The notes: generated from the letters alone by a model not told the origin. DNA of 64,000 nucleotides from Cordilura impudica (GCA_963682025.1 OY821518.1:150120254-150184253); one strand, 5' to 3'; counted from the stretch's first letter, positions 1-11,654 are shown. Numbers and translations are program-made.

Positions 1-388
1 ATCAATATCAATATTCTGCGATTTTTATAACATCACAAAATGTTACAAATTGATACATACTACTGTTGCCAATATCAAAATACTATAAATAATATTCATA
101 TATTCTGTATATGGATATCCATAATAAGCGCATATTAAAATAAATCGGTATTTAATTTTATTTATACAAAATTCTGAAATTTTTAGAGTTGCAAAAATCA
201 AAAATAGTATGGTTTTAAGAGTTGTATTTTTATATGTACTTGCATTCAAAAGTAGTAGGTAGGTAGTAAACCATACCCTGTAAAAAAAATTGGTGTTTAG
301 AAAAATACTATTTTTTGTCAGATGTTAAAAAAAGATGTTAATTACAATAAATGTTTAAAATTTGTTATTTAATATCGGGGACGGAGGC
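1..388. other. AT-rich stretch, nothing recognised
   Basis: Very A+T-rich sequence with no frame that looks coding and no repeat end that I can identify. Confidence 0.5.
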
Positions 389-655
389 AAACGCCATTCC
401 CAAAATTTTGTTTCAAGAGTTATCCACATTAAGAATAACTGCGGAGCTCAGCTCAATCAATGTACAATGATCGAGCCTTGCCCTGGGAAACATGCATTTA
501 TGCTTTTCTTAACACAAACGCCATGCCCAACTACCAAAAATTTTAGGCACGAGCTATTCACATTATGAATAGTCGCGGAGCTCAACTCAATCAAAGTGCA
601 ATGATGAAGCTTCGCCCTGGGAAACATATATTCATGCTTTTCTTAGCACAAACCG
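389..655 (+). repeat. Two-copy tandem duplication, period 128 bp
   Basis: A unit beginning AACGCCATTCCC at 389 recurs as AACGCCATGCCC at 517. Both copies carry the shared blocks GCGGAGCTCA, CCCTGGGAAACATG/TA and ATGCTTTTCTTA in the same order. The copies differ at scattered positions, so this is not a fresh assembly duplication. No coding function is apparent. Confidence 0.75.
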
Positions 656-1283
656 AACTTCTTATGGCACATTAAAAATAAACTAATTGAGAAATACAAT
701 TCATCATTACGCTGTATTATAATACTATTTTCTTATTTTACTGGTAGCTAGTAGACAAAGTGATCGTATCATTGTGAACGAAATAGAATTGAAATTGTGT
801 GCAGATTTGTTTTACTTAAAAAACCTGTTTCTACAGATAGTGAATAAAATCCCAGTAAGCATTTTATGCAATAAATGATCATGTAGAGTCTTTTTGACTC
901 ATATGTGCTATTAAAACAGTCATAAATTCGCCCTTTTGCTGATCACAAAATATTCTTTTGTTGGGATTAAATATTACCTTACCCGCGAATCTTCTTGAGA
1001 GTCCTTTTTATCCGTTTTTCTGATCAGTTTCGACTCATTTTTGAGTAGTATTTAATGTCATTTTTCTATAAATCACTTTTTAAGAGTAAGCAAAAATCAT
1101 TTTCTAGTCTTTTTCTAATAGCGCATGTGATTAATCAGTTTTTAATCATCAAAAGTGCTCGAAGAAGACACAATACGGTAATTTTTGTTAAAACAATCTT
1201 CGAAATGATGACTGGGATATCATATATTCTTGTTAACACACAAACATATGCATAGCAGCACGAGTAAACCGAACTCTAATCGG
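656..1283. other. Unassigned AT-rich sequence
   Basis: No convincing gene or element end was found. The last bases (about 1284-1302) already belong to the dispersed repeat that resumes at 2749. Confidence 0.4.
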
Positions 1284-1302
1284 CTTCTTATATGTATACA
1301 GC

Positions 1303-2748
1303 CACTGTTGCCAACTTTTTTTCAAAAAATATCGCTAAATCGGACTAAAAAATCGCTAGAAAAAAGCTAAACTTTTAAAAAATTCGAAAATTTAGCTATT
1401 AATCGCTAAATTTTTTTGACATTTCATATTCTATCTAAAAATTATAAAAAAAATAGCTAAATTTTTCGAACTTATTAAATTTTTTTGGAAAATTTAGCGA
1501 TTAATTGTTTACTTTTGAGCTGAAGGCCTCAGTTGCTATTGCTCCTGTATACAATTACTTTATAATTTTAATTGTAAGTTAATTTCTAATAAATAAATAA
1601 ATAAATAAAACGTTTAAGTTTTATGTTTTTAACATATTTTATTAACAAAACAATGTTTGAGCACATTCCTGAAAATATACGTATAACAAAAATAAAATAA
1701 TACCCAAGCAAAAAAGTTTTGATATACATAGTTATATATGACTTAATATAACTGCTTATAATTATATAATGCAAAATATATATATCAAGCTCTATAAAAT
1801 TACATATCATTGTATCTTAAACATATAATAATATCACTTTATGTAATACAATATATATAAAACATATTATATACAATTGTATCTAGTTGGATATAAATGT
1901 ATTGCATTAGAAATACATACATTTGGATAAGGACAAAATTCGGATAAATATGTATCAAACAATATATACTTCCATCAAATTTGATTTAATTTTATAAAAT
2001 TATTTATAATTGTATCAAATTATACCTAATATGATAAGTTATATGTTCTCATTTTTCGGACATAATTATATATAATTCGAAAAGTAACACACATTTTCTT
2101 TGATAGGGTAATAATACATTTAATAAAAAGATTAAAAAATATTAAATTTTTTAACCAAAAATATGTAGCCAATCTTCAGTATTGGTATTTTCGTAGGCAG
2201 AATTGGTGCCTATGTTTTTTAATGCCATTTATGGAACTTCATAATTGCAGCAACATTTGTTCATGGTTTTTTGTTGTTTTTCATGGTTTAGCCATTCTGC
2301 GCGAAATTTTTGAAGGTATTTTGACCCCATTACCTTAACATATGTTTAAAAAGTATTTCAAAATAATATAAACATACAAATTTAATATACTTACCAATAT
2401 AAAACTCAAGATTTTATTAAAAAATATTTAATTTAACTTTATATGTATTTATTTTTTTATGTATATGAAATCCCAAAAGCTTAACGCAAAATTACTTGGA
2501 ATCGCATTTTCATATAACTTTTTTTAATATAAATACCGTTAATCGAGTCTCACTTTGTTGTTTTTACAGAAAAAATACTAAAAAACAACCTTGGCGAATT
2601 ATAAGCTGTTTATCAATATTCACAACGAAGCCATTTTGCAAAAAAAAATCGCTAGATTTCCCGCTAAGAGCTAAACCATATTTTTTCTAGCTAACTGACT
2701 TTAAAAAAAGCTAGATTTGACGGGCAAATAGCTATATTGGCAACATTG
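1303..2748. mobile_element. hAT-type non-autonomous element with 8-bp TSD
   Basis: The ends are inverted repeats: CACTGTTGCCAAC at the left and GGCAACATTG (read inversely CAATGTTGCCAA) at the right. Both flanks carry the exact 8-bp duplication TATACAGC (1295-1302 and 2749-2756). An 8-bp duplication with CA..TGTTGCC-type ends is characteristic of hAT elements. The related repeat near 51190 has the uninterrupted site GTATACAGCTGAAC, an independent empty-site comparison. No transposase is visible in its 1446 bp. A sequence resembling a non-LTR 3' tail (ATAAATAAATAAATAAATAA) lies at about 1590-1609. Confidence 0.85.
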
Positions 2749-2886
2749 TATACAGCCGAACAAAAACGAAAATACTCACCAAAGAGTAAAGTAAGCAACA
2801 ATTTCATTCAGTCTTATGGAAGCTTTTGAAAAAAGCGAGTCTACGTCGCGTTGTCTTGTGAATTTTTACATTGGTTTTTAATAGGT
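2749..2886 (+). repeat. Dispersed repeat, paralogue of 51182-51331
   Basis: Together with 1284-1302 this forms a block matching 51182-51331. Shared landmarks are CTTCTTATATGTATACAGC, ACTCACCAAAGAGTAAA, TTTCATTCAGTCTTATGGAA and TTTTTAATAGGTAC. Similarity stops abruptly after GGTAC in both places, so this may be another element boundary. No coding function was recognised. Confidence 0.75.
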
Positions 2887-3258
2887 ACTAGTGATGCCAG
2901 GAGATTTTTTCAGAAATCTCTACGCTTATGGAAAAAAATCCCTTTTTTCCCTACACCCACTTTTTCCCCTACACTACTTTTTTTAAAATTTATTTTGAAT
3001 TTGTACATTTTCAATTTCAATTATGTAAAAATAACATAAAAACAAAGAAAAAAAATATAAAAAATAAGATAAAAATATCATGAGAATTACATAAGAATAA
3101 TATAAAAAACATACAGATATTATAAAAAAAATATTTTTACAATTCTGTATAATTCATCATTTGATATGGCTAGATGTGCATTTAAAATTTACACAATTAA
3201 TTAAAATGGCTTGCAAATGAGATGTTATAACTCAAACAGAATATTTGTTCTTGGTTTT
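2887..3258. other. Unassigned sequence between element copies
   Basis: It starts TAGTGATGCC, which resembles a hAT end, but I found no matching right end. The remainder is AT-rich with no supported feature. The last 8 bases (TTGGTTTT, 3251-3258) are the left target duplication of the next element. Confidence 0.35.
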
Positions 3259-4432
3259 CAGTGTTGCCGTTTTAGCTTTTTAGTTGCTAGATTTAGCAAC
3301 TTTTTTTGTCGTTTAGCATCCAAAATTTATCAAAAGATGCTAGATGCTAACTTAGAATCTTTTATTAATAAAAAGTTGATTTTAGCATCTTTTTTTTGAT
3401 ATTTTTTTTTTCATTATTTTTGAATATATGTATAATTTTAATGGTATTGATATGTTTTAATTTCTAAAAGTGTAGTACAGTAATTTTGTGTACTACTCCT
3501 TTTACCACTCTGCTCGTTTTTAATGAATTAGAAAGTCGATTGCCAAAAAATATTATTGTATTAAAAAAATGCCAAAATTTTCAATACAAAACACATTAAA
3601 TCGGGTAAAAGAACAGATAACCAATATATTAGAAGAGTTTAAATTTATATCATCTGAAACAGAAAAAATTCAAATCCAATGGAGTTATATCACAGAACAA
3701 AACTGGGATACAACACTGAATACAACCTCTTTATGGTTTAAAAAATTCTATTGGCGAAAATACATTTAAGGAGTTATCAATATTTGTATTGTCTATATTA
3801 GTTTTGTCTTTCTCAAAAGCCGAAGTTGAACGTTTGTTTAGTTTAATGGCTTTAGTTAAAAGCAAACTTCGAATAGAATAAAATCCGAGTTGTTATGTTC
3901 TGTAATACGTATAAAAGAAGGATTGAAATTGAAAAATCGGTGCTGTCACACTTACAATATAACGAGGGATGTCGTTGATAAAAGTCGATCCTCAGAAAAA
4001 TATCAGAGCCAAGAAGAACTTGAAGATGAAGACATCACAGAAATGTTAGATTCCATAAACCAATTATTCTAATATAATCGTACCTTTTGATAATGTAATT
4101 TCTGTTATATTTTAAATAAAAAAAAAATCCCTCTAAAATTAAAAATATTTAATTTAAGTTTAAAATAAACTCAATTTTATGTTAAAAAAAATTTCAGATG
4201 AAATCCAAAATAATTTTAATTAAAATTTAAAAAATATAAATCGAAACATATGTATGTTTTATATTAATTTTTCGATTTAAAAACCAAAGAATTTATTAAT
4301 AAGTATATAATTTTTCAATATAAAGGTAATGAAATTTTAAAAAAAAATTTAGCATCTTTTTTTAGACTGTACGTTTAAGCATCTTTTTTTTGCAATTTAG
4401 CATCTTTACAATTTCAAATTAAGGCAATACTG
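3259..4432 (+). mobile_element. hAT element, deleted, with 8-bp TSD
   Basis: The left end CAGTGTTGCCGTTTTAG pairs with the right end AAGGCAATACTG (inverse CAGTATTGCCTT). The 8-bp duplication TTGGTTTT is exact at 3251-3258 and 4433-4440. At 1174 bp it is far shorter than an autonomous hAT, but it retains a transposase C-terminus. TTTAGCATCTTTTT-type repeats flank the coding relic on both sides. Confidence 0.9.
3569..4072 (+). pseudogene. hAT transposase C-terminal relic (hATC dimerisation region)
   Basis: Three frames are used in succession. A 66-codon frame at 3569-3769 is followed at about 3770-3880 by a segment containing LSFSKAEVERLFSLMALVKS, which matches the hAT family C-terminal dimerisation signature (S..EV/ERLFS...VK). 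A third frame at 3890-4072 continues with ELLCSVIRIKEGL and ends in an acidic tail. The frame changes and the lack of any N-terminal zinc finger or catalytic core show that it is dead. It lies wholly between the inverted ends of the 3259-4432 element, which identifies its origin. Known in the family: this region mediates transposase multimerisation. Confidence in the family is high; exact breakpoints are approximate. Confidence 0.8.
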
Positions 4433-4444
4433 TTGGTTTTAAAA

Positions 4445-4663
4445 GATTTTTTATAACAGTGGTTATAAGCATGTATAGATCTGATTTATCGCATTTTAAT
4501 ATATTTTCAAAAGCCTTGCATCTGCATTTATAGTCGTCACCTTTGACCTGCTCCAGCCATCCATTAGCTTCTCGTCTCTCAACTAACTGAAGCAAAATCT
4601 TTATGTTCTGTATTTCTTTGATGTGTTTTCAGCATCATCGAAAAACGAATCGGACATTTTTCT
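4445..4663 (-). pseudogene. Possible BED-type zinc-finger reading-frame relic
   Basis: On the minus strand an ATG at about 4658 opens a short frame (MSDSFFDDAENTSKKYRT, stop). A shifted frame then stays open for more than 50 codons and contains ANGWLEQVKGDDYKCRCKAF. The W-(x)n-G-D-x-Y-K-x-x-C-K arrangement resembles the start of BED/hAT-type zinc fingers, but only part of the metal-binding set can be seen. The hAT element at 3259-4432 is inserted beside its 3' side. It may be an older transposase or a host zinc-finger fragment; I cannot decide. Confidence 0.3.
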
Positions 4664-4665
4664 AA

Positions 4666-5018
4666 AATTAATTATGTTTCTAAAATTAATTATGTTCAAA
4701 TTTATAATATTTTAATGTAATGCACAAAAAAATGTTTTATATTTGTCATTGTTATTAAAGAAGTCACATATTTACCTCCTTCATATTATAGAGTTATTAC
4801 CAGACTTAAAAAGACTTTAAAGTTTAAAATTGAAAAAAAAATATGCGATATTTAACAAATACATTCAAAATAGTTTTGACTGAAATTTTTGGCAGTTTTA
4901 GTTTTGCCTTGTATCAGTAAAATGTTCAGATAATAACTTAAAAAAAACAATTTGTTAAATATTTTCATCTTAATTATCTTAATTAATTTAAAGACACAAA
5001 GATAGATTTAATACAATA
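4666..5018. other. Unassigned AT-rich sequence
   Basis: No gene-like frame or element end was identified before the family-1 repeat begins at 5019. Confidence 0.4.
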
Positions 5019-5931
5019 ACAAGTAAGAGTGTTAAATTCGGCTGTGCCGAATCTTTGATACCCTCCACCTCGGTTTGAGTCTTGATAATAAATGTAAATG
5101 AAAAAGTAAACAATTTGTTAAACTTAATACCAAATTATTTCAGCAAATTCTTTGGGTTGGTTTTCTTCTTTTCTATTATTTCGGATTTATTTCGGTGTTT
5201 GCTTTTTGGTCATCGTGGTTGCTGATCGGCATGCATTTTGGTTATATTTAATTTTTTTATTTATATAAAAAAGTTTTTTAATTAAAGCAAAATATTTTCA
5301 CTATATCATGATTTTTATTTATGTATGACGACATTTCAACCTAAAAATTTAAGTTTTTATCGATTGGATAAACAACACAAAAATGGTTGTCGTTTAGATA
5401 ACAACAACAGCTGACTTTAACAATAGCGAATATCGTTTCAAAATTTTACTGATAATTTTTCAATTTTCTTTTTTTTTACAATTCGACTATCGTTAAAAGA
5501 AGTTACTGAATCGCGGTACTGAAAAGTTATTAATATCTCCTGAATGGCAATATTTTTTTTAAATGTAAACATTTTTAAATGTAAAGATATTTCTAAATTT
5601 AAAATTATTATTTCCGACGTTTTGATATGATTTTCTGAAACTCAATTAATATTTTCTAATTTATAATTGGAAATTTTATTTTCAGTTTTTATTATAATTG
5701 ATATTTTCTTAAATTTGAATGGAAAATTTAAAAAGTGAAATTTTGTATTTATGTGAATAATAATGCTTTATTAATTATAAACAATTTTTAAAAATTAGAT
5801 GTAATCGCAATCAGATATTTTATAGGTAAAGCAGAATAATAATTCTATATAACTATGTAGAACTGTTTTGTAAGCAAACAACTCATTGACGAACTCGGTA
5901 ACTCTATTTTGTAAAGACAACAAAAAGTTAA

Positions 5932-6506
5932 CCCCCCAATCTCACATCACACTGAAATTGTAAAATCGTTGTGTACGTATTATCAACGAAAAATTGTTCG
6001 AATTAGTCGAATCCATCGCCATTAAATTTTATGCTCAAACATCTGACTGCAATCTCATTTTTAAAATGTTGTCGAAGCGTAAACTTGAAAACATTTGTAT
6101 ACTTCTCTCTCTTATTTTATTTTAAGTAGAGTTACCAAGTTTATTATACAGGCACATGTTTGAGGGAAAATGTTTACATTTATTATTATTAGTATTATTT
6201 TAATAATAGTTAATAATATTTATGCTCTATAATTAACAAACTTGCGTTTTTGTATGCGCATTTCAAAAAATAAATCATTATAATAGATTTAACAAGTTAA
6301 AACTTTAATTACAATTTTACAGAATCCAGTAAATTTGCATTAAATTTATAACAGGGTAACATTAATCATCGTTAGTGTCTGCCACTATTCGCACGAAAAA
6401 TTTGGTGCCATTAGTGTGACCACTGCGGAAAATGTGTGTGTATTAGTAAAAAAAATGTGAGTGTATTGAGTTTTTCGAACTTGCAGTGTGATGTGAGATT
6501 GGTGGG
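5932..6506. mobile_element. Harbinger-like MITE, copy 1 (TAA duplication)
   Basis: The inverted ends are CCCCCCAATCTCACATCAC at the left and GATGTGAGATTGGTGGG at the right. The duplication TAA lies at 5929-5931 and 6507-6509. The paralogous family-1 copy has the empty site AAAAGTTAATATGCC near 41690, proving a clean insertion. A 3-bp TWA-type duplication suggests the PIF/Harbinger superfamily (inference). It is 575 bp and matches 14716-15291 in inverse orientation. Confidence 0.85.
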
Positions 6507-6997
6507 TAATATGCCAAACTTATGTTCATATTTGTAAAAGAATAATGAAAAAACGTATGAAATAAAAGACCAACCCGTGTATACTCTTAACATTGTTCTG
6601 TATGATATCTGGTTGAAAATATTAACATTCATGTTAAAATATAAATAACTATTGCAAAGCTAATTAGAACAAACAAAAATTATGGCGGCATCTACTGTGG
6701 CATAGTCACGCTGAGCAAAATGAAGTGACACTCTGTTATACAAAAGAAATGTATTTTCCCCACAACAAAATACTGCAGAATTTTATGTAAATAAAATAAC
6801 CGATTTATTTCTAACATGCAGTTACTATGAATATACATACATACATATATATAATATATGTACATTATTTGTATTATATAATATGTGTATGTATGTATAT
6901 TTAAATATTACACACAAAAAATACAACATCAAACGTTATTTTTGTGTTTTTCTCTTTAAATAAATTAATACATAAATTTTTTTGCTAAATTTACATT

Positions 6998-7611
6998 TGG
7001 GCAATTCACAACAGGTGTTGTATATTGTATGTTGTATTGAAATACACAATACAATCATTTGTTGTGAACACTCAGTTGTATTTTCATATTGTAAAACGCT
7101 TTCTTTAGTAATTTTCGATCCAACGAGGAAAGATCGCTTCGTCGCTTCTGCTATTTTGTATAAGAGAAAACACTTGTCAGTGTTTGCTTTTTGGTCGTGA
7201 GATGTACCCTGGAGTTTTAGTTACGTACCTCTTGCATTTTAATTTATAATGAAAAAAAAATGTTAAATGTTTTGGTTGGTACTGAAAGAGAAAATACATA
7301 CTAAAAATATAAACATTAATTTTTATATAAATAAACTTATCGATGTATTTGCGTTATTTGCCATATTTTATTTTATAATTATTTATGCTGATAATATTGT
7401 ATGTATTTGTTTTTTCTTTTTCATAAAAACTGGCATTCACTTGGAACTGATATGTTATGATACAATATACAACATTTACTAAACATAGCAAATGAAGTTG
7501 GATCGTGTATCAGATTTTTCAGTGAAAATTACCAACAACAATTTTACACTATTGTAAAGTGATACACGATACAAGAGATACAACGATACATTACCCATTG
7601 TGAATTGCCCA
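6998..7611. mobile_element. MITE with TGGGCAATTCACAA ends and ATT duplication
   Basis: The ends TGGGCAATTCACAA and TTGTGAATTGCCCA are perfect inverse complements. ATT is duplicated at 6995-6997 and 7612-7614. The family-1 copy near 52090 has the uninterrupted site TTTACATTGTTTTTTT. The element is 614 bp without a plausible transposase. A 3-bp duplication fits PIF/Harbinger-like elements, though ATT is not the usual TWA, so the superfamily is tentative. Confidence 0.85.
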
Positions 7612-8476
7612 ATTGTTTTTTTTATTAACAACTAGGTATTTTAGCATTATTTGCTTTAGATGTTGGTGAATTTTTACTCCCTTTATATTAACTCGTAGTG
7701 TCTGCTTGTCGAAAAAATTTTGGATCGATTTTAACCACTTTCCCGTGACCCAATCGATCTGAAATTTTGCAGGCAGGCTTGTGGCGATGACAGAAATGAT
7801 CTAACATATTTTTTTAGTGATGCCAAAACAATGGAAACTTTTAAATTTTTCTACCAGAGTTGATAAAAAAATGTACAAAGGGTTTGTTTTTGTTATATTA
7901 TTACCATAACGACCACAAAAACAACAAGTCCAGCTATGAAAACAATGCAACATTTAGAATAACAACAAGAACAATATAGAAATATCATGTTTTTTTTTAT
8001 TTTTTTTTACTTTTTCAGAGATTTCCCTGGACCTGTTCCACCGATTTTAATGATTTTTGAAGTAGAAATCTTTCCATGAATTTGGTGAATCATTCTCACT
8101 AAAAACGATCACTGTAGCTGCACTATTGAGGGCGTGATCGTGACAAGAACAACATAGAAAATTATTTTTTTTTCAAGACTTTTTTAGTTCTTCATTCAAA
8201 TCTCGGGCCCTAATCGACCGATTTGGACGATTTTAAATAGCAAATTTCTCAGGATGTTAGTGAATCATTTTTATGTCAACGAGTACCCTAGCTGCCGGAT
8301 TGATGCCGTCATCGTGATTTCCACAGACGGACAGACGGACATCGCTATATCAACTCCGGTTGTTATAAGGATCACAAATATATAAATTTTATGGGGTCCA
8401 AAATTTTTTTTCTAATTATTACAAACGGAATGACAAACTTATATATACCCTCTGCACACTGGAGTGGAGGGTATAA

Positions 8477-9350
8477 CAACTCTACAACAGCAACAATGAG
8501 TCATATGTTTTTCAAATAGGAAAAAACTGTTTATGTGTTAGTTTCGGTCATTCCCCAGTATGCATTGAAATATTATTTCGCCAATGTTGGAGAAAAGTTA
8601 AGTTCTTAAATTGATGTGAAATGTAATTCTCAACTTGGGTTGAACAATTTTTCTCCTTGTTTGCTTTCAACTTGACATCAAGTTGAGACTTAACATTTTT
8701 TCCAATCTTTGGGAAACATTTTTACTCTCAATTGGATATCCAACACTTTTCTCCACTTGAGACCAAACATTTTTTCAACTTGAATACGATTTGTGTTAAG
8801 TCTGAGATATTATTTAAATATGTCATAAATAATAAATTAAATTAAAAAATGCCAAAAAAGTACAAATAAATCATTGATATATTTTTAATTATTTCTGCTT
8901 TTTGTCAAATTTTTCAAAAAATGTACAACTAATTAATTCATTTATTTTTAATTCTAGATTTTAAAAAATGTACATAATATGTACATTTAATGTTAAATAT
9001 GTACATAGTAATGTTAAATATATAATGAAATTAAATTGAAAATTGAAACATTAAAAAAAGTAATTGTTTTCATTTCTAAAATTAGTATAATATTTTTTAA
9101 TATGGCAATTCCGTACCTTCCATTTGATACCGATTGGAAATATTTCTTTGCTATCAAGTTGAGAATCACAAATTTCTCAATTTGATAACTATGAAAATCG
9201 CCATATAAAAAATGTGCCTTTTAAGTTGAGAAGACTATATTCGAACTATTGAGGGCATTTGAGAATTAACGTTGGAGATTTGAAAAATGTATTTGATCTC
9301 AAATGCACCTCAACTTGATAGCAAACAAAAATGTTTAGTGGGACATTTAT
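8477..9350. repeat. Region rich in CAACTTGAG / CTCAAGTTG motifs
   Basis: Many short direct and inverted copies of CAACTTGA, TCAAGTTGA and TCTCAACTTG are spread over this interval, giving numerous possible small stem-loops. The right part (9205-9346) recurs at 14317-14452 with the landmarks AATGTGCCTTTTAAGTTGAG and TTTGAGAATTAACGTTGGAG. It is probably a non-autonomous element with internal palindromes. Its ends are not resolved and no coding frame is convincing. Confidence 0.5.
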
Positions 9351-9610
9351 TGTAGGGTCGCTTGCACACACACAAAAAATAGAAAATAAATTGTCAATAA
9401 GCAAAGCAAGTGGCTTCGAAATTCGATGATGCCAGTTAATCATTTTTTGTTCACGCGGAATTTATAATTGGAGGAATTTTTTTCTCGAGAAATGTATTTT
9501 CCGTGAGAAAGAAATTCCTTGAGAATATTCATAATTGTGATGAATAACTTTTAATTGGAACTTTTTAGTCAGAATAAATCATAATTCTAGTTAGATATTA
9601 GTTAATATTT
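9351..9610. other. Unassigned sequence
   Basis: AT-rich with no supported gene or repeat end; it leads into the tandem duplication at 9611. Confidence 0.35.
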
Positions 9611-10160
9611 AATTAGAAAAAATATTGTGGTGGCATCTACGCAATTATTGAGGCAGTCACGGAAAAATTAAATGCAAGTCTGTTTTTTTTAATATAACAA
9701 AAATGGATTTTCCCTTTAACAAAATATGGCAGAATTCTTTATAAATGAAATGCAAAATGGAAAATCAATTTTGTGCTAATTCTTAACAAAATTAATAAAA
9801 TATATATATGTATTATTATATTTATTAATATTTGTAATTTTATTTGACACAATTTCACACACAGTTTTACAGATCAACTGTTTTAATTAGAAAAAATATT
9901 TTGGTGGCATCTACGCAATTATTGAGGCAGTCACGGAAAAATTAAATGCAAGTCTGTTTTTTTTAATATAACAAAAATGGATTTTCCCTTTAACAAAATA
10001 TGGCAGAATTCTTTATAAATGAAATGCAAAATGGAAAATCAATTTTGTGCTAATTCTTAACAAAATTAATAATATATATATATATGTATTATTATATTTA
10101 TTAATATTTGTAATTTTATTTGACACAATTTCACACACAGTTTTACAGATCAACTGTTTT
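9611..10160 (+). repeat. Tandem duplication of a 274-bp family-1-related segment
   Basis: A segment starting AATTAGAAAAAATATT at 9611 is repeated at 9885 almost unchanged; one visible change is TATTGTGGTGG versus TATTTTGGTGG. Both copies hold GGCATCTACGCAATTATTG and end ACAGATCAACTGTTTT. The unit is a diverged relative of family-1 copy A around 6680-6800 (GGCGGCATCTACTGTGGCAT). The high identity of the two copies points to recent local duplication. Confidence 0.85.
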
Positions 10161-11654
10161 CAACTGATTTAGAAGTTTTCTGTTTTTGAAACAGTAGTGC
10201 CAATTTGTAATATTTTGTGATGTAATGAAAATCGCAGAATAATAAGTTAATACACAATAAAAAATATTAAATTTTTAAGTTTTATATACATATTGCAATA
10301 AAAAAAACTTTGGTAAATTTACATTGAAGATGGTCAGAAATGAATGAGAAAAAATATATAGGCATTTCAGAAAAGCACATTTAATATTAAACTTTATGCA
10401 CAAAATATATGGGTTTTTGTTGTTTCGAATTTAACTGTGGCTCTAAGTGAAAAGTTTTAGACCGATCGTATATTACATCTTGAGGATCCTCACCTAATAT
10501 TTTCAAATATATTAAATTCTTTTTAACTCATTTAACCTCATTACGAAAATAGTAAAACAGTAAATATGGAAAATCCACGCACCTCAAAAAATTGTTTTCT
10601 ATGAAATAAATTAAAGACATTTCATATTATACAATTTTCTTTCAAAAATGTATCAATTATTGCAAATTTGAAATTTGACATATAGTATTTGTACATATAT
10701 TTGTATAGATTTCGCAGTATGAAAAGAACTATTATTTCTTTATTTAGAATATATGTAAGTATTGCTCGCAAAAAAATGCAACATCATGAATGAAACACAT
10801 AGACGACTGCTGGCAGCAGCATTTGTAGTCGTATAGTCAGCTACTTGATTTTTCTGAATACGACAGCAACATATAATACAAATGCTTTTTATTTAAATAT
10901 ACAATTACTTTTACTTATTTAAAATGCATTAGTACAACGTAAAAATAAATAAATTAGTTTAACGCCTTTTGATTATTAATGGAATTATAGCCTTTCATTT
11001 TGCGATTTTTTTTTTAAACAAAATAAAATATTTCATAGCACTAACTTCTTTTACATATTTTGTTATATTGTCAACACTATTTTTGTTTTGTAGCCAACAA
11101 AACACACTTGCAGTTTTTTTTTTTCTATTTGAAGAACATATGACTGCCATTGTTGCTGTTGTAGAGTTGTTTTTTTTTGATTTTGTTTCGTTAACTCTTT
11201 TGTATTAAAGCACCTCCAATATATGTATCCATTTTAGTTTGCAAATTCAGTATATTTATAATTTATTACTTACAGCAAAAAATAATAGAAACAATTTTAT
11301 CAGTTATGCTTACGAAACTATATAAATAGACTTGAAGTTGGCTGCAAAAGCAGTAGCCTGTGTAAAGAACAAGTTAGCGACATGTAACTGTTACGTAACG
11401 TGTCAGCCTTTTTTTCACATGAAAAGTATTGGGACGTTCCGGTTACGTTCGGTAACTGTTTTAAATGATTTTCATGTAAAAAAAAACAACTGACTCGTTA
11501 CGATTACGGGTAGAAAACATTGACCTTTTATATGTATTATAATGCTATGAATGCATTTATCTTTATTTTATTTTATTTTATTTATATATTCTTTTTTTTT
11601 TTGTATTGTATATTATTTTTTTTTATTATTATTACTATTTCATTTAATTATTTT
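10161..11654. other. Long AT-rich stretch without recognised gene
   Basis: I find no homologous protein, splice-bounded frame or clear element ends. The 79-codon frame near 10969-11208 is composed of F/I/L runs typical of AT-rich noncoding DNA. A patch at 11385-11510 has inverted GTAACTGTTACGTAAC-type motifs and could be a small element, but I could not define ends. Confidence 0.4.

Larger units (their letters stand above)
5019..8476 (+). mobile_element. Family-1 hairpin-ended repeat, copy A
   Basis: It starts ACAAGTAAGAGTGTTAAATT, followed by the hairpin TTCGGCTGTGCCGAA and TGATACCCTCCACC. It ends CACACTGGAGTGGAGGGTATAA. The terminal ATACCCTCCAC and GTGGAGGGTAT blocks are inversely complementary. 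Near the 3' side is the block CAGACGGACAGACGGACATC. It aligns collinearly with the split copy at 35399-52859 and, in its 3' half, with 11655-12549. It carries two nested elements (5932-6506 and 6998-7611). No credible protein-coding frame was found, so it appears non-autonomous. I do not recognise a named family. Confidence 0.8.

Noticed and set aside
2888..4440. A further hAT element starting TAGTGATGCC at 2887
   Set aside because: No matching inverted right end or 8-bp duplication was found.
10969..11208. 79-codon hydrophobic frame as a membrane protein
   Set aside because: F/I/L-rich translation is expected from AT-rich DNA, and no start context, homologue or conserved pattern is visible.
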